From Streptoverticillium olivoreticuli subsp. olivoreticuli (GTDB lineage Bacteria; Actinomycetota; Actinomycetes; Streptomycetales; Streptomycetaceae): a DNA stretch of 64,000 nt. Below are positions 25,179 to 34,803 of this stretch, piece by piece; within the stretch, counting starts at the first letter, position 1, and every line of letters starts with the position of its first letter. The notes under the pieces were generated by a model, which was not told the origin of the DNA, did not search any database, and saw only the letters and a list, made by a program, of their open reading frames with translations. The stretch covers positions 7,901,501-7,965,500 of the forward strand of contig NZ_CP031455.1 of assembly GCF_003391135.1 (NCBI RefSeq), in the 5' to 3' direction. Both the position numbers and the translations under genes were made by a program.

Positions 25179-26099
25179 TCAGCCCGTGAAGGCCGTGGCG
25201 TTCTCCCGGGTCACCAGCACCACGGGAACCTTCACCTCGCGCGGCAGCGGCTTGCCCTCCGCGGCCCGGACCGCCCAGTCCACGGCCTGCTTGCCGAGCA
25301 GCCTGGGCTGCTGGGCGACGGTCGCGGTCAGGGCCCCGTCCCGTACGGCCGCGATGCCGTCCGGCGTGCCGTCGAAGGCGACGACCTTCACGCCCTTGCC
25401 GGACGCGGAGCCCAGTGCCTTGGACGCGCCGAGCGCCATCTCGTCGTTGGCGGCGAAGACCCCGGCGATGTCACCGTGCGCCTGGAGCATGTTCGCCATC
25501 ACGTCCATGCCCTTGGTGCGGTCGAAGTCCGCGGGCTGCCGGGCGACGACCTCGATGCCCGGCCAGGCCCGGATGCCCTCTTCGAAGCCCTTGCCGCGCT
25601 CACGGGCGGCCGACGTGCCCGGCAGGCCCTCCAGGAACGCCACCTTCCCCTTGCCGCCCACCGCTTCGGCGAGCGTCTTCGCCGCCAGCCGGCCGCCCGC
25701 GACGTTGTCGGAGGCGATCGTCGAGCCGACCTTGCCGCCGTTGACCCCGCGGTCGATGGAGATCACGGGGACGTCCGCGCGGTTGGCGACGCCCACCGCG
25801 GGCACCGCGGCGTCGGAGTCGACGGGGTTGATGACCGCCGCCTTGACGTTCTGGCTGGTGAACGTCTCCATCTGGTTGATCTGCTGGGTCGGGTCGTTCT
25901 GCGCGTCGGTGATATTGATCTTCAGGCCGCGGGACTTCGCCTCCGCCTGCGCGCCCTCCTTGATGCCGACGAAGAACGGGTTGTTCATCGTGGACAGGGC
26001 GAGCCCCAGATCCGTGTGGCCGCCACGGTCGCAGCCGCTCAGCGCGAGGGAACCGGCCAGCACCGCCGCCGCGGCCACCGCACCCGTGCGCCCCTTCAC
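25179..26099 (-). CDS. rbsB: Ribose ABC transporter substrate-binding lipoprotein
   Basis: A 306-residue periplasmic-binding-protein family 1 lipoprotein. The lipobox LALSGC places it on the outer face of the membrane. The sequence then follows RbsB closely: LSTMNNPFFVGIKEGAQ, INPVDSDAAVPAV, VISIDRGVNGG, VFAANDEMALGA and VVAFDGTPDG. The GTG start overlaps the rbsC stop (GTGA). Ribose is the likely ligand, given the operon with ribokinase, though other pentoses or autoinducer-type sugars bind related proteins. Confidence 0.94.
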   Translation of the reverse strand: MKGRTGAVAAAAVLAGSLALSGCDRGGHTDLGLALSTMNNPFFVGIKEGAQAEAKSRGLKINITDAQNDPTQQINQMETFTSQNVKAAVINPVDSDAAVPAVGVANRADVPVISIDRGVNGGKVGSTIASDNVAGGRLAAKTLAEAVGGKGKVAFLEGLPGTSAARERGKGFEEGIRAWPGIEVVARQPADFDRTKGMDVMANMLQAHGDIAGVFAANDEMALGASKALGSASGKGVKVVAFDGTPDGIAAVRDGALTATVAQQPRLLGKQAVDWAVRAAEGKPLPREVKVPVVLVTRENATAFTG

Positions 26100-27073
26100 C
26101 GCGCGCTCCGGCGGCGCAGCGTGTCCAGCAGCACGGCCAGCGCGATGACCAGCCCCGTCGCGACCTGCTGCCAGAAGGCCGACACCGACAGCAGGTTGAG
26201 CCCGTTGCGGAGCACCGCGAGGATCAGCGCGCCGATCAGCGTGCCCGACGCCTTGCCCGAGCCGCCGGACAGGCTCGCCCCGCCGATGACGACGGCGGCG
26301 ATGGCGTCCAGTTCGTAGCCCACGGCGGCCTGCGGCTGCGCCGAGGTCAGCCGGGAGGCCAGCACGATGCCCGCCACCGCGGCGAACAGCCCGGAGAGTG
26401 CGTAGACGACGAGCTTGCGGCGCCGCACGTCGATGCCCGAGAGCCGGGCCGCCTCCTCGTTGCCGCCGATCGCGAACATCGCACGCCCCGTGTACGTCCG
26501 CGCCAGGACCAGCGCCGCGACTGCACCCATGGCGACCATCACGAGCACGGGCACCGGCAGCCAGCCGCCGAGGGTGTCACCGAGCCGGCCGAGCGAGCCG
26601 GGGAAGGCGATCGGGGAGCCGCCGGAGATCACGAGCGCGAGGCCGCGGCCGACGGACAGCATCGCCAGTGTGGCGATGAAGGCGGGGAGCCGGCCGTACG
26701 AGACGAGCGCGCCGGAGACCAGCCCGGCCACCGCGCCCACCGCGAGGCCGAGCAGCACCGCCACCACCACCGGCAGGCCCTGTGACGTGGCGGCCCAGGC
26801 GACCACCGTCGCCGACAGCGCGGCCACCGAGCCGACGGACAGGTCGATGCCCGCCGACACGATCACGAACGTCACGCCGAACGCGAGGATCGCCGTCACC
26901 GACGCCTGGACACCGACGTTGAGGAGGTTCTGCCCGTTCAGGAAGTCCCGGGACAGCACCGCCATCACCACGGTCAGGGCGATCAGCCCGCCCAGCGGGC
27001 CGTTGCGGAGCACCGCCCTGGTGAACCACTGCCCGGGAGTGCTCCCGGGCGCCGCAAGCACCTCAGCCGACAT
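26096..27073 (-). CDS. rbsC: Ribose ABC transporter permease
   Basis: A 325-residue integral membrane protein of the BPD_transp_2 family with about 10 hydrophobic segments. It carries the signatures AGIDLSVGSVAALSA and VIGGASLSGGSGKASGTLIGA, both typical of RbsC. Start 27073 has GGAGG 6 nt upstream and lies inside the rbsA end, giving an 11-bp overlap. The open frame to 27115 is not needed. It forms the membrane channel for the RbsA/RbsB pair. Confidence 0.94.
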   Translation of the reverse strand: MSAEVLAAPGSTPGQWFTRAVLRNGPLGGLIALTVVMAVLSRDFLNGQNLLNVGVQASVTAILAFGVTFVIVSAGIDLSVGSVAALSATVVAWAATSQGLPVVVAVLLGLAVGAVAGLVSGALVSYGRLPAFIATLAMLSVGRGLALVISGGSPIAFPGSLGRLGDTLGGWLPVPVLVMVAMGAVAALVLARTYTGRAMFAIGGNEEAARLSGIDVRRRKLVVYALSGLFAAVAGIVLASRLTSAQPQAAVGYELDAIAAVVIGGASLSGGSGKASGTLIGALILAVLRNGLNLLSVSAFWQQVATGLVIALAVLLDTLRRRSAR

Positions 27074-28634
27074 CGGAGCCCTCCATCGCGCTCTCGTTCC
27101 TGTTTCCCACGCCACCGGGCGACCGGACCGCCAGTTCCATCACCGCGTCCTGCGTGGCCTCCTCGCCCGCCAGCTCGCCGACGATCCGGCCCTGGGCCAT
27201 CACCAGCACCCGGTCGCTCATCCCGAGGACCTCCGGCAGGTCGCTGGAGATCATCAGGACCGCGCAGCCCGCCGCCGTCAGCTCGTTGACGAGCTGATAG
27301 ATCTCGACCTTCGCGCCGACGTCGATGCCGCGCGTCGGCTCGTCGAGGATCAGCAGCCGGGCGCCCGCCAGCAGCCACTTGCCGATGACGATCTTCTGCT
27401 GGTTGCCGCCCGACAGCGTGCGCGCCGACTGCTCGAGACCGCTCATCCGCACCTTCAGCCGCTCGGCCACCGCCGCCGCCTCGCGGCGCTGCGCCCGCCG
27501 GTCCACGAACCCGCCGCGGGTGTCGCGGTCGAGCCGGGCCAGGGTGAGGTTGTCGCGCAACGAGGCGTCCAGCAGCAGGCCCTGGCCCTTGCGGTCCTCG
27601 GGGACGAGCCCGAGCCCGGCCCGCATCGCGGCCCGTACGTCACCGCGGGCCGGCGCCAGGCCGTCGACCTCGACGGTGCCCGCGTCGTAGCGGTCCACGC
27701 CGAACAGCGCCCGCGCGACCTCGGTGCGGCCCGCGCCCACCAGCCCTGCCAGGCCCACCACTTCCCCGGCCCGCACCTCGAAGCCGATGTCGGCGAACGC
27801 CCCCGCGCGGGTCAGCCCGCGCACCCTCAGCAGGGGCGCGCCCGGCCCGTCGGGGCGCTGCCGCGGATACTGCTCGGCGATGTCGCGGCCGACCATGAGC
27901 CGGATGAGCTCGTCCTCGTCGGTCGAGGCGGGCACCTCGGTCACCGAGCGCCCGTCGCGCAGCACCGTGACCCGGTCCCCGAGCGCGGCGATCTCGTCCA
28001 GGTGGTGGGTGATGAAGATGACGCCGACTCCGCTCTCCCGCAGCTCACGGACGATGCCGAAGAGCGTGGCGACCTCCTCGGTGGTGAGGACCGCGGTCGG
28101 CTCGTCCATGATCAGGACGCGGGCGTCCAGGCTGAGCGCCTTGGCGATCTCCACCATCTGGAGCCGGGCGATGCCGAGTTCGGACACGGGCGTGGCGGGG
28201 GAGACGTCGAGGCGCACCCGGCGCAGCAGCTCCGCGGCGCGGGCCCGCATGGTGCGCCGGTCGACGAGGCCGAACGCGGTGCGCGGCTGCCGCCCCAGGA
28301 AGATGTTCTCCGCGACGGTGAGGCCGGGGACGAGGTTGAACTCCTGGTGGATGGTGGCGATGCCCAGGCGCTCGGCGTCCTGCGCGGAGCGGATGACGGT
28401 CTCCCGGCCGTCGACGAGGATGCGGCCCTCGTCGGGGCGGTGGGCGCCGGAGAGCATCTTGATGAGGGTGCTCTTGCCCGCGCCGTTCTCCCCCAGCAGG
28501 ACGTGCACCTCGCCGGCCCGCAGGCTCAGGTCCACGCCGTCCAGCGCCCGGACGCCCGGGAAGGACTTCGTGACCCCTTCCACCCGTAGCAGTTCGCGGC
28601 CGTCGGCCGGTACGTCGTCATTGACGCCGGTCAT
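27063..28634 (-). CDS. rbsA: Ribose ABC transporter ATPase, duplicated
   Basis: A 523-residue protein with two tandem ABC domains. The first has Walker A GENGAGKSTL and Walker B VLIMDEPTAVL. The second has a degenerate P-loop region (LAGLVGAGRTEVARAL), the signature LSGGNQQK and LLILDEPTRGID. This layout is standard for carbohydrate importers of the RbsA/MglA class. The start overlaps the end of the LacI gene by 17 bp, so repressor and transporter are co-transcribed. Confidence 0.95.
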   Translation of the reverse strand: MTGVNDDVPADGRELLRVEGVTKSFPGVRALDGVDLSLRAGEVHVLLGENGAGKSTLIKMLSGAHRPDEGRILVDGRETVIRSAQDAERLGIATIHQEFNLVPGLTVAENIFLGRQPRTAFGLVDRRTMRARAAELLRRVRLDVSPATPVSELGIARLQMVEIAKALSLDARVLIMDEPTAVLTTEEVATLFGIVRELRESGVGVIFITHHLDEIAALGDRVTVLRDGRSVTEVPASTDEDELIRLMVGRDIAEQYPRQRPDGPGAPLLRVRGLTRAGAFADIGFEVRAGEVVGLAGLVGAGRTEVARALFGVDRYDAGTVEVDGLAPARGDVRAAMRAGLGLVPEDRKGQGLLLDASLRDNLTLARLDRDTRGGFVDRRAQRREAAAVAERLKVRMSGLEQSARTLSGGNQQKIVIGKWLLAGARLLILDEPTRGIDVGAKVEIYQLVNELTAAGCAVLMISSDLPEVLGMSDRVLVMAQGRIVGELAGEEATQDAVMELAVRSPGGVGNRNESAMEGSDVG

Positions 28635-29655
28635 GCGCTGCCCCTCTCCAGTGACTTGGCTCCGGCTGTTCGCCGCACGAGCGGCGGGGTACGAGCTGCG
28701 CGGGCAGCAGGACGGAGGGGGCCGCGCGCCCCTCGATCCGCTCGAGGAGCGTGTGCACGGCGGCCCGGCCCAGCTCCCGCGTCGGCTGGGCGACGGCAGT
28801 GAGCGGCGGATCGGTGTGCGCGAACCACGCCACGTCGTCGAAGGCCACCAGCGCCACGTCGCCGGGGATGCGCAGACCCCGCGCCCGCACCTCGTCCAGC
28901 GCGCCGAGCGCCATCAGGTTGTCCGTGGCCAGCACGGCGTCCGGGGGTTCCGGCAGGTCCAGCAGGGCCCGCATCATCCGCTGCCCGCCGGTGGGGGAGA
29001 GGTCGGGCGAGGAGACGATCCGTTCCTCGGGCAGGGCGATCCGCTGCCCGGCCAGGGCCGTACGGAACAGCTCAAGACGCTCCTCGCCGATGGGCGTCCC
29101 GGCGGGCGCGACGATGACGGCGGGCCTGCGCCGCCCCAGTGCCGCCAGGTGCGCGGCGAGGTCGGTGAGCGCCTGGCGGCCCTCCGCGCGGACGCAAGGC
29201 GCGGCGATGCCGGGGACGGCGCGGTCGAGGAGGACGAGCGGGGTGTCGCGGGAGACGACCTCGCGGAGCATCGCCGACCCGGTGCCCGCGGAGCTGACCA
29301 TCAGGCCGTCGATGCGCCGGTCCAGGAGCGTGCGGATGTAGTCGTCCTGCTGCTCCGGGCTCTCCCCGGCGTTGCCGATGATCAGGCTGTAACCGAGCCG
29401 GCGGGCCTCCTGCTCGACGGCGTCGGCGAGTTCGGTGAAGAAGGGGTTGCGCAGGTCGCTGATGACCAGGCCCAGCGTGCGGGTGCGGGCGGTGCGCAGC
29501 GCGCGGGCGACCACATTGGGCCGGTAGCCGAGCTCCGCCACGGCCGCGAGGACGCGGTCGCGGGTCTCGGCGACGGGGGAGCGGCCGTTGAGCACCCGGG
29601 AGACGGTGGCGACGGACACGCCGGCCCGCTCGGCCACGTCCTTGATGTTCGCCAT
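28618..29655 (-). CDS. rbsR: LacI-family repressor of the ribose operon
   Basis: A 345-residue regulator. The N-terminal helix-turn-helix IKDVAERAGVSVATVSRV and hinge helix (PNVVARALRT) bind DNA. The rest is a periplasmic-binding-like sensor domain (LGLVISDLRNPFFTEL, VALVAFDDVAWFAHTDPP). The start is set by GGAG 5 nt before the ATG; the frame remains open to 29733 across the operator. It heads the rbs operon and has two matching palindromes just upstream, so it probably represses itself and rbsACBK until ribose or a phosphate derivative binds. The symbol is by context. Confidence 0.92.
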   Translation of the reverse strand: MANIKDVAERAGVSVATVSRVLNGRSPVAETRDRVLAAVAELGYRPNVVARALRTARTRTLGLVISDLRNPFFTELADAVEQEARRLGYSLIIGNAGESPEQQDDYIRTLLDRRIDGLMVSSAGTGSAMLREVVSRDTPLVLLDRAVPGIAAPCVRAEGRQALTDLAAHLAALGRRRPAVIVAPAGTPIGEERLELFRTALAGQRIALPEERIVSSPDLSPTGGQRMMRALLDLPEPPDAVLATDNLMALGALDEVRARGLRIPGDVALVAFDDVAWFAHTDPPLTAVAQPTRELGRAAVHTLLERIEGRAAPSVLLPAQLVPRRSCGEQPEPSHWRGAAHDRRQ

Positions 29656-29682
29656 GGTGCTCCACAGGTGAGGGCCGGGGAT

Positions 29683-29717
29683 GTAATCGATTTCGTGCGG
29701 CTCAGGTAATCGATTAC
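29683..29717. promoter_or_regulatory. Twin LacI-type operators
   Basis: A perfect 12-bp palindrome GTAATCGATTAC (29706-29717) and a near copy GTAATCGATTTC (29683-29694) have centres 23 bp apart, about two helical turns. Both lie within 65 bp of the repressor start. The central CG and the symmetry fit LacI-family sites. The caspase-HSP90 gene starts 143 bp on the other side. Confidence 0.9.
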
Positions 29718-29859
29718 ACGGGCGACCCGTCAAGATGTCGCAAACGTGACGCGCGTCACGGCATCCGTGGGGCGGCGGTGCGGCCGGCCCATCCGCGGAA
29801 CCACTCCTGACCGGCCAACTCCCCTGCCATCATGGTCCCTTCACGGCAAGGAGAGACCC

Positions 29860-32800
29860 ATGGCACAGGTCCGCAAGGCGCTGCTGATCGGCGTCGCCCG
29901 CTCGCCCGCCGCGCTCGGCGAGTTCGACGCCCTGGACGAGGCGGTCGACGCCGACCTGCGCGCCATGCGGGCGGCCCTGGAGGAGTCCGGCTACGACGTC
30001 GAGACCCTGGCCGCGGCCGGGGGCCCGGCCATCGGCACCCGCATCTTCGAAACGGCCGGCGCCGTCCCCGGGGACGGCACGCTGCTGCTCTACTTCACCG
30101 GCCACGGGGTGCGCCACGGCGACACCGACTACCTCGTCCCGGCCGACGCGCAGGCGCCCCCTGACGGCGTCTGGCAGGAGCCCTACCTCGACACGCTCCT
30201 CCCCGCCGACATCAGCAGATACCTCAAGGGCTGCCGCGCCGGAACCGTCCTGTGGCTCATCGACGCCTGCCGCAAGGAACTGCCCGGAGTGGAGGGGGCG
30301 TTCGGCAGCGGCATCGTCAAGGGGCCGCCGGGCGGCCGGTTCGCCCTCATGGTCGGCTGCTCGCCCGGCGAACGGTGCGGCTGTACGTCCGAGGGCAGCT
30401 TCTTCACCCGGGGGCTGGTCCGGGCGCTGGGCTCGCTGTCGGCACCGCAGACCGTCCAGGAGGTGTTCGAGGAGGCCCGCACCCGCACCGCCCGCACCGC
30501 CCACCGCCACGGCATGACCCAGAGGGTGTGGATCCGCTACGGCACGGACCGGGAGGAGGAGATCCGGGCCGCGCGCATCTGCGACGGCCGCCTGCTGCTG
30601 GAGGAGTGGCGGGCCGCCGTGGAGGACGACGACCTGTGGAGACTCGTCGACCCCGCCACCGCGCCGAGCGCGCCCCGGCTCCGGGACGCCCTGGCAGCCC
30701 TCGTCGAATCCTGCGCCCGCGAGGTCCACCTCGCCCAGGAGTCGCTGCCCGACCCCTGGGCCGACGAGGACTTCCCCGTACGGCTGTTGCGCCGCGGGCT
30801 GCTGCCCTTACTGTCGCACGCGCCCCGGCTGTCGGCCCTGGAAGTGGCGGCCCTGGCCGCGGCCCCCTTCCTGCGCGAGGCCGTGTGGGCCCGGCGCCTG
30901 GCCGAGGCCGGGGAAGCCGAACCGCTCGCCCCCGGGCGGCTCCCCGGCGCCGGCCAGCAGCGCAGACACCTGGAGCAACTGCGCGACCACTACGCCCACG
31001 TCGCGCGCAAGCAGGCGGCCTGCGCCGGCCGCGGCCGGACCGAGGACGAACACGCCGTCGCCCTGTGGCTGGTGCACCGCTGGATCGCCGAGCGCTTCGA
31101 GGCCGACGAGGAACCCGTCCCCGCCGACCTGTGCGACCGGCTCGCCGCCTGTCTGCTCGGCGCCGGGGACGGTGACCTGGACCGGGTCGGCGAACTCTCC
31201 GCCACCCTCGCCTCCCTCGCCGCGGGCATCGGCCTCGACACCCCCCTCGACGACGGACAGGACTGCCCGGCCCGCACCGTGCGCCTCCCCGAACGGCGCC
31301 AGCCCCTCCGCGTCCGCCCGCTGAGCGCGCTGCTGCGCCTGGCGGCCGCCCTCGCCGCCGATGTCCGCACCTTCCCCGACATCATCGCCGACCACCTCGC
31401 CGTCACGGACCCGGTGCGGCCCGAGGGCATCCTCGAACTGGCCCGCCACTCCCTGGACTGGACGGCCGACGGCGACGGCCTCCACCTCGACGTCCTCTGC
31501 CCCCACCAGGCCGTGCACGCCGCCCTCACCGAGATCGTCGAGCGCGCGGACCGGCTGGCCGCGCTCACCCGGGAACTGGCGGCCGGCCTCCCGCCGGGCG
31601 AGGCGGACCTGCTGGCCGGCGTGCCCGCCCGGGTGACGGCCCGCGGCCTGCGCCCGCGCAGCTGCCAGGGCCGCAAGGCGTACGAAGTGCCCCTGCTCCG
31701 CTTCCACCTGGCCCAGACCGAGGTCCGCGATCTCCTGATGGGGCGTCAACTCTATGGCGACCCCGCCCTAGCCCTCCGCGAGCTCTACCAGAACTCCCTG
31801 GACGCCTGCCGCTACCGCGCCATGCGCTGGAGCTACCTGCGCCACCGGGACCGCCGCCCCGCCGACTGGTCCGGCCGCATCACCATCGTCCAGGGCGTGG
31901 ACGAGCGCGGACGGTACGTCGAATGCCGGGACAACGGCATCGGCATGAACCTGGAGCAGCTCAAGAACACCTTCACCCGGGCGGGCAGCCGGTTCGAGCA
32001 GTCCCGCGCCTTCCGCCGCGAGCAGGCCGGCTGGCTGCGCCGCGACGCCTCCCTGCGGCTCCACCCGAACAGCCGCTTCGGCATCGGCGTCCTCAGCTAC
32101 TTCATGCTGGCGGACGAGATGACGATCGTCACCCGCCACGTCAGCCCCTCGGGCGCGGTGGCGGGGGACGCCCTGCGCGTCGACATCCCCAGCAGCGGCA
32201 GCCTGTTCCGCGTCCAGCGGCACGACGACGCGGAGGACGGCCGAGCGGAGGGCGGCACGCGCGTCCGGCTGTATCTGCGCGACGACGACGAACAGGCGGA
32301 GCTGTCGTGCGTGGCGAAGATGCGCAAGCTGGTCGCGGTGAGCGAGTTCCATATGGAGGTGCGGGACGACAGCGGTGCGCGGGACACGTGGGAGCCGAAC
32401 GAACTGCACGGACGGAGCCTGTCCTGTGTGGCCGTGCCGGATGTGCTGTGGTGGGTCGACGGGGAAGGGGCCGTCCTCTGCGACGGCGTCGCGACGGACA
32501 AGAAGCCGTTCGGCTACGTCCTCAACCTCACCGGCACTCACGCGGGCACCCTGAGCGTCAACCGCAACCAACTGCTCGACCACGACGAGGAGTGGGAGCG
32601 GGAGAACTGGCGACTGGGGGCCGCGGCACTGCCGCAATGGGCGGGGCTGACCATGAAATGGCTGTGGGAGCTGGAGCGTTCCAGTCTGCCGGTGGCCCGC
32701 GTGCTGTGGGAGGAGCTGCGGGGCAAGGGCGTGCACGTGGACCTCGACCGGAAGGGCCGGAGGAGCGTTTCCCTCGACCAGGTCGGGTGGTTCGCACAGG

Positions 32801-34803
32801 ACGCGGCGGCGATCGGGCCGGAGGGCACGTACACCTCGTCCACCGGAAGCGATCTCGCCGAACCGTGGCGGCGGGCGGTGTGGCGCGGGTCGGGATCCCA
32901 CGGTGGGACATCGCTCAGCCCCTTGTCGCTCGTCGGGCACCCGTTGCCCGCGCCGGGGGACGCGGACGTCGTACGGATCAACCAACGATTCGTCACCCCA
33001 GGGTGGGTCGAAGTGATCGCCGCGGCGGCCGACGCGTCGACGCCGGTGATCGACGTCGTGCGGGCTCTGCGCCGCATGCGGATCCTGCATCCGAGGCTGG
33101 CGCCCCCTCAAGTCGTCGAGGAAGCCATGGAATGGGTGCCGGAGCCGATGGACAAAGAGATCAGCGCCGCGCTGAAGGGCATCCTGCGTGGCCGGCCGGG
33201 CACGGACTCCGCCGGCCGCGACGGAAAGCTCGTGGGACTGGTGAAGCTGTCCTGGCAGCACGGCTTGACGCTCGGGCAGCTCACCCGCACATGCCTGCGC
33301 TATGCGCCGATCCTGACGGGTCCGGTTCCCCGCGCACCCGAGCACCACGAGCACCACGTGTGTGGTGGCACGGACGAGCGCCTGCTGTACACCGAGCGAC
33401 CCGGGGGTATCGGGGGCAGGACCCGGATCGCCGGGCCGTGGGACGTGCGCGAGGTCGCCACCCGGCTGGACGTCCCACCGGGTGCGGTGCTGGAGCACTT
33501 GGCCGCGTTCGCCTGGCTCGGCTGGCCTGTGCCGTCCGCCGACGAGGTCGACAGATGGATGAGCCTGGAGGAAGATCTCGTCGCTGTGCTGATGCAGCAC
33601 GGGAGGCTCCGCAGCGACGGTACGCTCGCCGTGGGCTGGGACGCGGCATTCACGTTGTCCGCGAAACGTGGAGTTACCTTCTGCGCCGCTCACGATGAAC
33701 TGATCACCGCGACCGACCACCTCGGCGTGACCTATCGGCAGAGGTCCCGGGGTGTGTCTGTCGGTGGTGCACCGGTGTCCCGGGAATGCGCTCGCATCAT
33801 GGAGATCATCGCGGACGAGTGGCGATTCACCCTGGACGACAGCATGGACATGGAGATGCTCTACGCAGGCCGGCCCCGCGGGGCGAGCCGCGAGGAATTC
33901 GATGGGGCCGTCCGCGAAATGAGGGCGATCGGGCTGACGGTCCCGGACACCGTCGAACTGATTCACCGGTGGAAGGACCTGCCACCTCTCACCCAAGTGG
34001 TGCTGTCCGGCAAGAGCCCGTGGAACGGCGACACTTCCCCCGCGCCGCACCTCACCTCCAGCGTGCTCTTCGCCGCGGGCGTGCAGCTCCAGGAGCCGCT
34101 GGGGGAGCTGTGGCGGCTGGCCCGGCAGGAGGCCGGACCGTTCGGACTGAGCGTGCCGGACCTCCCGGAAGCCCTCTCCGGTCATCGCCCGTCCCAGCAC
34201 GAGGGGATTCTCCTCGACAACTGGAACACCAATGAGGACGAAACGCCCCACTGGGAAGCGCTCTCGCCCATCAGGCTCGCCACATACGCCCACCACACCA
34301 CCACCGACGCCGCCTCCGCGTACGGCCGTCTCGCACCGCTGCGCGCCCTCGGCGCCCTCATCCCCGAACTCGCCCCGGAAGCGCTGGATTCCCTGCGCAC
34401 CGGCGTTCCGGACAGCCGGGATCTGCTCGCTCTGGGCAGTACGTACCGGGTCTCCCCGCCGTCCGGCCCCCTCGAGCCCCTCGACCTCGTCAGCATCGCC
34501 GGCCGCCTCGGCGAGAACATCGGCCGCACATGGGCGCGCATCGCCCCCTACGCGCCCCTCGGCCCCGCGCCGGACATCCCCCACGCCCCGGACCTCGTCC
34601 CCCTCTGGCAGGACCTGGCCATCCTCTCGGTCCACCTGGACGGGCGGCTCCCCGCCCTCGCCGGCCGCGTGCCCCCGCGTCATGTGACCCTCGTGGCCCG
34701 CGAGACCGAGGAGACGGAAGCCTGGGTCACGGCCCGACTCCGGCTCTACGCAAGGATGTTCACGCTCGACCTCACCGCACTCCCCGCCCCGGAGGACGCA
34801 TGA
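29860..34803 (+). CDS. Caspase-like peptidase fused to HSP90-type ATPase
   Basis: A 1647-residue multidomain protein. Residues 1-245 are a C14-type caspase/metacaspase domain with the catalytic His in YFTGHG (His 82) and Cys in LIDACR (Cys 137), both intact. Residues about 290-610 are a helical region with no metal motif, perhaps an inactive HD-like domain. Residues about 620-960 are an HSP90/GHKL ATPase with N-box RELYQNSLDA (Glu 641, Asn 645, Asp 648), DNGIGM (691-696) and FGIGVLS (740-746). The remaining 680 residues contain repeated winged-helix-like segments (such as DVREVATRLDVPPGAVLEHL). AAGGAGAG precedes the ATG. It overlaps the next gene in ATGA. The combination recalls predicted NTP-dependent conflict systems in which a chaperone-like ATPase gates a protease. 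Immunity or cell death is inferred; the protease substrate is unknown. Confidence 0.88.
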   Translation: MAQVRKALLIGVARSPAALGEFDALDEAVDADLRAMRAALEESGYDVETLAAAGGPAIGTRIFETAGAVPGDGTLLLYFTGHGVRHGDTDYLVPADAQAPPDGVWQEPYLDTLLPADISRYLKGCRAGTVLWLIDACRKELPGVEGAFGSGIVKGPPGGRFALMVGCSPGERCGCTSEGSFFTRGLVRALGSLSAPQTVQEVFEEARTRTARTAHRHGMTQRVWIRYGTDREEEIRAARICDGRLLLEEWRAAVEDDDLWRLVDPATAPSAPRLRDALAALVESCAREVHLAQESLPDPWADEDFPVRLLRRGLLPLLSHAPRLSALEVAALAAAPFLREAVWARRLAEAGEAEPLAPGRLPGAGQQRRHLEQLRDHYAHVARKQAACAGRGRTEDEHAVALWLVHRWIAERFEADEEPVPADLCDRLAACLLGAGDGDLDRVGELSATLASLAAGIGLDTPLDDGQDCPARTVRLPERRQPLRVRPLSALLRLAAALAADVRTFPDIIADHLAVTDPVRPEGILELARHSLDWTADGDGLHLDVLCPHQAVHAALTEIVERADRLAALTRELAAGLPPGEADLLAGVPARVTARGLRPRSCQGRKAYEVPLLRFHLAQTEVRDLLMGRQLYGDPALALRELYQNSLDACRYRAMRWSYLRHRDRRPADWSGRITIVQGVDERGRYVECRDNGIGMNLEQLKNTFTRAGSRFEQSRAFRREQAGWLRRDASLRLHPNSRFGIGVLSYFMLADEMTIVTRHVSPSGAVAGDALRVDIPSSGSLFRVQRHDDAEDGRAEGGTRVRLYLRDDDEQAELSCVAKMRKLVAVSEFHMEVRDDSGARDTWEPNELHGRSLSCVAVPDVLWWVDGEGAVLCDGVATDKKPFGYVLNLTGTHAGTLSVNRNQLLDHDEEWERENWRLGAAALPQWAGLTMKWLWELERSSLPVARVLWEELRGKGVHVDLDRKGRRSVSLDQVGWFAQDAAAIGPEGTYTSSTGSDLAEPWRRAVWRGSGSHGGTSLSPLSLVGHPLPAPGDADVVRINQRFVTPGWVEVIAAAADASTPVIDVVRALRRMRILHPRLAPPQVVEEAMEWVPEPMDKEISAALKGILRGRPGTDSAGRDGKLVGLVKLSWQHGLTLGQLTRTCLRYAPILTGPVPRAPEHHEHHVCGGTDERLLYTERPGGIGGRTRIAGPWDVREVATRLDVPPGAVLEHLAAFAWLGWPVPSADEVDRWMSLEEDLVAVLMQHGRLRSDGTLAVGWDAAFTLSAKRGVTFCAAHDELITATDHLGVTYRQRSRGVSVGGAPVSRECARIMEIIADEWRFTLDDSMDMEMLYAGRPRGASREEFDGAVREMRAIGLTVPDTVELIHRWKDLPPLTQVVLSGKSPWNGDTSPAPHLTSSVLFAAGVQLQEPLGELWRLARQEAGPFGLSVPDLPEALSGHRPSQHEGILLDNWNTNEDETPHWEALSPIRLATYAHHTTTDAASAYGRLAPLRALGALIPELAPEALDSLRTGVPDSRDLLALGSTYRVSPPSGPLEPLDLVSIAGRLGENIGRTWARIAPYAPLGPAPDIPHAPDLVPLWQDLAILSVHLDGRLPALAGRVPPRHVTLVARETEETEAWVTARLRLYARMFTLDLTALPAPEDA

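Noticed and set aside
31768..34683. 971-residue minus-strand open frame opposite the HSP90 half of the caspase gene
   Set aside because: Pro/Arg/His-rich shadow sequence; the plus strand carries clear ATPase motifs.
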